From positions 1 through 9,557 of the forward strand of contig JAITFM010000116.1 of assembly GCA_031281335.1 (NCBI GenBank): 9,557 nucleotides of DNA. The letters are read 5' to 3'. Under the pieces are notes generated by a model. The model saw only the letters and a list, made by a program, of their open reading frames with translations. It was not told the DNA's origin and did no database searches. A program made the translations under genes and the position numbers. Origin of the DNA: Rickettsiales bacterium (GTDB lineage: Bacteria > Pseudomonadota > Alphaproteobacteria > Rickettsiales > Anaplasmataceae). Below, piece by piece: positions 5,993 to 9,557 of the stretch. The first letter of the stretch is position 1; each line of letters starts with the position of its first letter.

Positions 5993-6021
5993 TTGACTTA
6001 TTAACTACTTTTGTGTATTAT
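5993..6021 (+). promoter_or_regulatory. Near-consensus sigma70-type promoter
   Basis: TTGACT (5993-5998) and TATTAT (6016-6021) each match consensus at five of six positions and are separated by the ideal 17 nt. The expected transcript starts near 6028, some 28 nt before ATG 6056. This placement decides the start of the downstream gene, because the alternative upstream TTG (6011) would lie inside the promoter. Confidence 0.65.
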
Positions 6022-6055
6022 TATATTATTAGTAGTTTATATCAAAACATTAATA

Positions 6056-6916
6056 ATGAATGGCTCTACATCAGAAGAAAAGAAAAATCCAGTAGTTACG
6101 CTAAAAGCTCAGGCAGAGAAGTTTAATTTTAGTATGTTAAGGGCTGGTGAAGATAATGCTAAGGCAAATTCTGGTTATCAGGCGTATAAAGACATTGATA
6201 GAATGAATTTTGTTATTCAGAATAAAACCATAACAAAAGAGTTTATTAACGAATTATATAATAAATATGATGCCCTTGTTGAGAGTAAGCAGTACCGTGA
6301 GTTTGCAAAAGAAGTTTTCAAGGAAATGTTCAAATATGCTGGAGCAGAAGTTCCAAGTGACCCTATCTTAGAGGAACTGGTCACCAACTGTAATCAAGCA
6401 GGATATGAAGGTGCTTTATTTACGCAGAATGGCTTTAAACTTAATAAGTATAGTTTAATGTTATTAAACCCTGTAGAAAAAGCGATAAATATTAACTGCG
6501 CTGATATAAATCACATAACAGTAAAATCTGATATGATAATACCTATAGTTAAATCTGATGATCCAGAAGAAGCTTACCGGATAAATAGCTCACTAGAATT
6601 CACACTTGAATCTCAAGATAGAAAAGATAGTGTAACATATAAAGATGGTAAATTATCACTTACTATTCCTGAGGAGCTAAAAGACTACCCAGTTGTTGAT
6701 GAAATGCAACAAAGTAAAAGTTTATTTGATGTCATTAAAGAAATTTTTTTCCAATTGATTGAGAAAGTTTTTGGCCATACTAATGATATAAAAATAATAG
6801 AAGAGAACGATGTGATTACAATGGCAGGCAGCTTTGGTAAGTCATTGAAAGTAAAGAGTACACTAAAAGAAGTCAAGCCAATAATGAGTGGCATTGAGGC
6901 TACCCGGGACAAATAG
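6056..6916 (+). CDS. Unrecognised soluble protein, 286 aa
   Basis: I do not recognise a family. ATG 6056 is chosen over the in-frame TTG at 6011 because a strong promoter spans 5993-6021 and the extra 15 residues would come from promoter DNA. No clear Shine-Dalgarno is seen. The N-terminal part (about 1-125) is charged and probably helical. The middle (about 130-215) looks beta-rich, with alternating patterns such as ITVKSDMIIPIVKSDD and SLEFTLESQDRKDSVTY. An amphipathic helix, SLFDVIKEIFFQLIEKVF, lies at about 222-239, and the tail is again strand-like and basic. There is no signal peptide, clear membrane helix or nucleotide-binding motif. It is a single-gene unit that ends in TAG followed directly by a second TAG, 16 bases from the end of convergent miaA. 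Codon use resembles its neighbours. Likely a lineage-restricted protein; function unknown. Confidence 0.8.
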   Translation: MNGSTSEEKKNPVVTLKAQAEKFNFSMLRAGEDNAKANSGYQAYKDIDRMNFVIQNKTITKEFINELYNKYDALVESKQYREFAKEVFKEMFKYAGAEVPSDPILEELVTNCNQAGYEGALFTQNGFKLNKYSLMLLNPVEKAININCADINHITVKSDMIIPIVKSDDPEEAYRINSSLEFTLESQDRKDSVTYKDGKLSLTIPEELKDYPVVDEMQQSKSLFDVIKEIFFQLIEKVFGHTNDIKIIEENDVITMAGSFGKSLKVKSTLKEVKPIMSGIEATRDK

Positions 6917-6932
6917 TAGTAAAAAACTGCAT

Positions 6933-7823
6933 CTAGTCAAAAGAGAGTGAAAATTCTTCTACATAATCAATCACTTCAGAACTTGGAATTTGATTTTTAA
7001 ACCAAGTGTACTGGCGCTTTGCGTAGTGCCTTGTGTTTGTTTGAGCAATTTGTATTGCTTCATCTAAATTGAGCTCACCTTTTAAGTACTTTATAATTTC
7101 TGGCACTCCGTGTGCTTTCATAGCTGGCAAATGTGGAGCTAGGTTCATGCTAAGTAGCTTTTCTACTTCATCAATTGCTCCATTTTCAACCATTTTAATA
7201 AAACGAGAATTTATTTTTCGGTATACGTTTCCACGCTCAGGCAAAATTGTATATATCTTAAAATTATTGAATAAAGGAGGCTGTCTATGCTCTTGCCATA
7301 CGAAAATTGACTTGCCAGTTTCAGTGATAACTTCAAGTGCCCTTGAAAGGCGGTGCGAGTCGTTCATGAATATTTTACCTTGAATTTTTGAGTCTTTGCT
7401 TAGCGCTAATTTATAGAACTCCTCTTTACTTAAATTTTTCCTAAGTTCACTTACATTTTGCCTTACTTTCTGGCTTATTTGTGGAATTGACGATAAGCCC
7501 TTGATTAAGCTGCTGATATAAAGCCCACTTCCTCCAGTGATGATAGGTATTCGTGAATTCTCCAGCGCACTATTGACTTCTCTCTTTAAATCCTCTAGCC
7601 ATAAACCTACAGAATAATTTTCTCTTGCTGAAACATAACCATATAGTTTATAAAATTTTTCTTGCCTTGGTGGCTGAGTAGTGATTATGGGAATTTCTCT
7701 ATATACCTGCTTCGAATCGCAGTTTATTATGTCAATATTTCCATATTTTTCTATCAAGCTATCGCACAATTCTGATTTACCTGAAGCTGTAATTCCTGTA
7801 ATAATTACTAGATTATCTCTCAT
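6933..7823 (-). CDS. miaA: tRNA dimethylallyltransferase MiaA
   Basis: MiaA transfers a dimethylallyl group from dimethylallyl diphosphate to N6 of A37, next to the anticodon of tRNAs reading UNN codons; MiaB usually adds the methylthio group afterwards. The 296-residue length is normal. The P-loop GITASGKS is at 10-17. The substrate motif DSKQVY is at 36-41, with its aspartate, followed by TTQP at 48-51. GGSGLY at 97-102 corresponds to the usual GGTGLY. The C-terminal motif RHYAKRQYTW (265-274) is intact. All marks of an active enzyme are present. ATG 7823 is the only sensible start, beginning just before the P-loop strand; no Shine-Dalgarno is seen. It is convergent with the 286-aa gene and divergent from the 7899 gene, so it is probably transcribed alone from the 75-bp gap 7824-7898. 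Confidence 0.96.
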   Translation of the reverse strand: MRDNLVIITGITASGKSELCDSLIEKYGNIDIINCDSKQVYREIPIITTQPPRQEKFYKLYGYVSARENYSVGLWLEDLKREVNSALENSRIPIITGGSGLYISSLIKGLSSIPQISQKVRQNVSELRKNLSKEEFYKLALSKDSKIQGKIFMNDSHRLSRALEVITETGKSIFVWQEHRQPPLFNNFKIYTILPERGNVYRKINSRFIKMVENGAIDEVEKLLSMNLAPHLPAMKAHGVPEIIKYLKGELNLDEAIQIAQTNTRHYAKRQYTWFKNQIPSSEVIDYVEEFSLSFD

Positions 7824-7888
7824 TTATATTAATTTAATTAACGTATGATAGGGTGTAGTAAAAATTTGGATTCTACAATCTAAAGTTT

Positions 7889-7892
7889 GGAG
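7889..7892 (+). promoter_or_regulatory. Shine-Dalgarno site fixing start at 7899
   Basis: GGAG at 7889-7892 stands six bases before ATG 7899. The alternative in-frame TTG at 7887 overlaps this site and can be dismissed. The 75-bp divergent gap also holds possible -10 hexamers, TATGAT (7844-7849) and TACAAT (7874-7879), but I find no good -35 for either. Confidence 0.6.
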
Positions 7893-7898
7893 ATTTTT

Positions 7899-8369
7899 AT
7901 GAAAGAGAACAACGATAATAACTCATTTACTAAGCGTTTCACAAACAGGACTCCTGGCGATACAGGGGGAGGTTTTTCCAGTAAGTATTCATCCCAAAAC
8001 ACCAAAGAGCGTGCACTGGGAGAAAGAGGAAAAATTTCTCAGCTAGCAAGCGAAAAAACTGAATCCAAAGAAGCTTTTTCTGAAAGTGGCAGCATAAAAA
8101 GTAAAAGCAGAACTGTTAATGAGAGATCCTTTGCTGATGCAACAAGAAGAAGCAGATCAGATCTCATATATTTAGTTCGTGGTAGAGATCGCGGAAGATC
8201 AGCATGGCACTATGTATTAGTTGATAAGGATAAAAGAGAGATGTTTCTCGCAAAAAGTAGAACTGGCTCTATGGATGTTGCAGATTATGGGGAAATTCTA
8301 TATTCAGGATGGGGAGAAGATCCACCACAAGAAATAGTTGATAAAATCAATGAGGAGTTTGGGCTATAG
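7899..8369 (+). CDS. Unrecognised small protein with disordered N-terminus, 156 aa
   Basis: I do not recognise a family. ATG 7899 is preferred because GGAG precedes it at normal spacing. Residues 1 to about 86 are rich in Ser, Lys, Arg, Glu, Gly and Asn with almost no large hydrophobics, typical of a disordered segment; GDTGGGFSSKY is glycine-rich. Residues 87-156 look like a compact domain: SDLIYLVRGRDRGRSAWHYV, then LVDKDKREMFLA, DVADYGEILYSGWGEDPP and a closing helix (EIVDKINEEFGL). The aromatic and glycine positions (WHYVLVD, YSGWG.DPP) look conserved by design, as in a small alpha/beta binding domain. No cysteine, signal peptide or membrane helix is present. A basic disordered arm on a small domain would suit a nucleic-acid-binding or host-directed protein, but that is conjecture. 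It is divergent from miaA, and a repeat-filled gap follows. Confidence 0.8.
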   Translation: MKENNDNNSFTKRFTNRTPGDTGGGFSSKYSSQNTKERALGERGKISQLASEKTESKEAFSESGSIKSKSRTVNERSFADATRRSRSDLIYLVRGRDRGRSAWHYVLVDKDKREMFLAKSRTGSMDVADYGEILYSGWGEDPPQEIVDKINEEFGL

Positions 8370-8460
8370 CAAATCTGCCGCGAGCCCCACATCGGACTTT
8401 TGCATAACTGAAACTGAAAATTTTTGGCATTTTTTGTGCTCTTAAGTTGCTTGGCTATGA

Positions 8461-8601
8461 GTATTAAGAAATTTACCAAGCAGGAAAAAAAGACAAAAAA
8501 ACTCTGAGGCAGCTAGTATTCAAATTCTCCCTTGTCTATTTGACGTTCTATACTGTCTTAAACGACTTATAAGCGCGTTTGAGCTTGAAAACCAGAAGTT
8601 T
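8461..8601 (-). repeat. Dispersed intergenic repeat, copy B
   Basis: The minus-strand sequence from 8601 down to 8461 aligns with bases 1-155, with the blocks listed for copy A in the same order. Compared with copy A, the middle section (GTATAGAACGTCAAATAGAC) has diverged most, while both ends stay close to identical. The left part may extend to about 8405, where GCACAAAAAATGCCAA on the minus strand resembles 215-230. It lies in the 3' region of both flanking genes, which converge here. Confidence 0.8.
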
Positions 8602-8604
8602 TAA

Positions 8605-8710
8605 AAAGACGTAAGGTGCACATAGTGCAAAAATTTAAACATGAGACGCCAAATACCCTAAGTTTTTTGTCATTAACCTGCACAGATTGCGAAGATAAAC
8701 AAATAGCTTC
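8605..8710 (-). ncRNA. Candidate non-coding transcript downstream of orphan promoter
   Basis: The promoter at 8717-8745 should start an RNA near 8710 reading leftwards. The first about 100 nt contain a small hairpin (TGCACTATGTGCA) and only tiny frames, such as 12 codons from ATG 8673 and 13 codons from a later ATG. The RNA would then run into repeat copy B, with T-runs near 8480-8500 on the minus strand but no clear terminator stem. The 3' end is unknown; the coordinates mark only the unique part. No known RNA family is recognised. Confidence 0.3.
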
Positions 8711-8716
8711 AGTACT

Positions 8717-8745
8717 ATGATAAGGGGGTTGAAGAAGTTTGTCAA
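8717..8745 (-). promoter_or_regulatory. Strong sigma70-type promoter with no gene behind it
   Basis: On the minus strand a perfect -35 TTGACA (8745-8740), exactly 17 nt of spacer and a -10 TATCAT (8722-8717; five of six) form the best promoter in the window. It lies 46 bases past the recJ stop codon and points away from recJ. No credible coding sequence follows in its direction before the repeat and the convergent 156-aa gene. Confidence 0.6.
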
Positions 8746-8790
8746 GTAGTTTTTTTGTTTTTGTTGCCAACGCTGAGATTAGTAGGCAGC

Positions 8791-9557
8791 TCAGCTAATG
8801 GTCAATACATCTTCTATTAAAAATTGTACAAACTCATTGCCATTCCAATAATTCATAGAGATTTTGCCCAAAATAGCTTCAACATTACCCTTCATGATAG
8901 CAGAACCAAGATGAGTATTTGCAGAACGAAACGCAATAGCTCTAACCATAGCATTATCGTCAGCAATGAGGCATTTTATATGGTCAACTCCTATAACTTC
9001 GGGCTTCCTGATCTTCGCTCCTTGGATGATAAACCTCGGCTCAGGATTGCCAACACCAAATGGCTCTAAGCGTCGCAGTTGATTCCACAGGGATAAGTTT
9101 ATTGCCTTAGCAGTTACTATACCGTCGGCTTTTAAAGCCTTATTATGCGTAAAGTGCGCAAACCTCTCAGTAAAAAAGTCATATAAATCGTTTATTTTGT
9201 CTTCCTTAATCGCAAACCCTGCTGCCATACTATGGCCGCCACCTTCAATAATCAGATTTATAAATTTTGCAGAAAGAACTGCAGCTCCGATATCAATCCC
9301 AGGAATCGACCTGCAGCTTGCTTTTCCTATTCCATTGTTTAAAGATATCACTATCGTTGGCGAGTGGAACCGCTCTTTCAGCCTTGATGCAATTATACCG
9401 ATTATTCCCTGATGCCAATTACTGCTTACCATTATAAAATTTGCACCTGATTTCACGGACTTTTCTGCTTGTATTGTGGCTTCTAAAATAGCCTCATTTT
9501 CCATCATCTTCCTTGTATTATTCAAGTCTATTAATTTTAGCGCGATGGAATGCGCCT
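8791..9557 (-). CDS. recJ: Single-stranded-DNA exonuclease RecJ, C-terminal part (5' end outside window)
   Basis: RecJ is a Mn/Mg-dependent 5'-3' exonuclease on single-stranded DNA, used in RecFOR recombination, mismatch repair and base excision repair. The visible 254 residues are the C-terminal portion of a protein usually near 570-600 residues; the frame stays open to the right edge (AHSIALKLIDLNNTRK), so the TTG at 9525 is not the start. The DHHA1 core is clear: SSNWHQGIIGIIASRLKERF, GKASCRSIPGIDIGAA and the hallmark GGGHSMAAGF. The remaining about 110 residues form the RecJ OB-fold tail (WNQLRRLEPFGVGNPEPRF; KCLIADDNAMVRAIAF). The catalytic DHH motifs would lie outside the window. The stop is TGA. 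No defect is seen in the visible part. Confidence 0.93.
   Translation of the reverse strand, partial: AHSIALKLIDLNNTRKMMENEAILEATIQAEKSVKSGANFIMVSSNWHQGIIGIIASRLKERFHSPTIVISLNNGIGKASCRSIPGIDIGAAVLSAKFINLIIEGGGHSMAAGFAIKEDKINDLYDFFTERFAHFTHNKALKADGIVTAKAINLSLWNQLRRLEPFGVGNPEPRFIIQGAKIRKPEVIGVDHIKCLIADDNAMVRAIAFRSANTHLGSAIMKGNVEAILGKISMNYWNGNEFVQFLIEDVLTIS

Larger units (their letters stand above)
5393..6055. other. Gene-free divergent region rich in palindromes
   Basis: About 660 bp separate the divergent starts at 5392 (minus) and 6056 (plus). I find no credible ORF in any frame. The region contains at least four inverted repeats (5502-5548, 5602-5641, 5730-5753, 5766-5787), a degenerate direct repeat (CTGGCATC.CCAAG near 5811-5841) and a promoter at its right end. 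The part from about 5850 to 5960 is less A/T-rich than its surroundings (GCGCGCTGAG, ACGCTGGCTAG, CCCACGCCATACGG) and could be remnant gene or repeat sequence. Confidence 0.7.
8370..8790. other. Gene-free gap with repeat copy B and a promoter
   Basis: These 421 bp separate the 156-aa gene from the end of recJ. The left part (8370-8460) is unassigned and may hold diverged flank of the repeat. The middle (8461-8601) is repeat copy B. The right part (8602-8790) carries a minus-strand promoter and a small hairpin, TGCAC-TAT-GTGCA, at 8617-8629 by plus-strand numbering. ORFs in this stretch are short and run into the repeat, so I do not call a protein gene. Confidence 0.7.

Noticed and set aside
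6011..6055. Extension of the 286-aa protein to the TTG at 6011, giving a hydrophobic N-terminus
   Set aside because: The codons lie in the promoter spacer and -10 region and upstream of the expected transcript start, so the apparent signal-like segment is not translated.
8285..8479. 64-codon minus-strand frame overlapping the end of the 156-aa gene
   Set aside because: It covers the antisense of a better-supported gene with its own ribosome site and continues into non-coding repeat DNA.
8567..8770. 67-codon minus-strand frame between recJ and the repeat
   Set aside because: It begins with TTG, has no ribosome site, contains the 8717-8745 promoter inside its first codons, and its last part is simply the repeat copy translated.
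9493..9525. Treating the TTG at 9525 as the recJ start
   Set aside because: The frame remains open to the window edge with typical RecJ sequence, and the catalytic half of the protein must lie further right.

Overview
This window looks like an AT-rich chromosomal segment of an obligate intracellular alphaproteobacterium of the order Rickettsiales, most likely Wolbachia. This is inferred from recognition, not from a database search. The grounds are strong A/T bias, weak or absent Shine-Dalgarno sites, scattered housekeeping genes not grouped with usual partners, long non-coding gaps full of palindromes, and hairpin repeats built on a 'GTCATCCCAGCG...CGCTGGGAT' core that I associate with Wolbachia intergenic DNA.

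Layout from left to right. Positions 1-563 hold no gene, only repeats: one copy of a dispersed repeat (1 to about 155), an internal direct repeat, overlapping hairpins (308-355) and a MITE-like triple stem-loop (381-502). On the minus strand, 564-1994 encodes an unrecognised 476-residue, Lys/Thr/Ala-rich, cysteine-free protein with internal repeats; a remnant of the same palindromic family lies upstream (2065-2119). A tRNA-His gene (2213-2289, minus) follows. Next come two overlapping minus-strand genes: a 14-helix-type MrpD/NuoN/NuoM-like proton-translocating membrane subunit (3833-5392) and, downstream, ffh for the signal recognition particle GTPase (2505-3848).

Positions 5393-6055 are a divergent, gene-free region of about 660 bp with several inverted repeats and a near-consensus sigma70-type promoter driving a lone unrecognised gene (6056-6916, plus). 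That gene converges on miaA (6933-7823, minus; tRNA A37 dimethylallyltransferase). Divergent from miaA is a small unrecognised gene (7899-8369, plus) with a disordered basic N-terminus and a compact C-terminal domain. The gap 8370-8790 contains a well-formed minus-strand promoter with no convincing ORF behind it, leading into a second, inverted copy of the repeat that opens the window. The window ends inside recJ (minus, C-terminal part only).

The recognised genes serve translation-coupled protein export (ffh), tRNA decoding and modification (tRNA-His, miaA), single-strand DNA degradation in repair (recJ) and membrane ion/proton traffic. They do not form a pathway. I see no CRISPR array, transposase, prophage or toxin-antitoxin module. 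The points of interest are the three lineage-specific proteins, the promoter with no gene behind it, and the dense inverted-repeat architecture.
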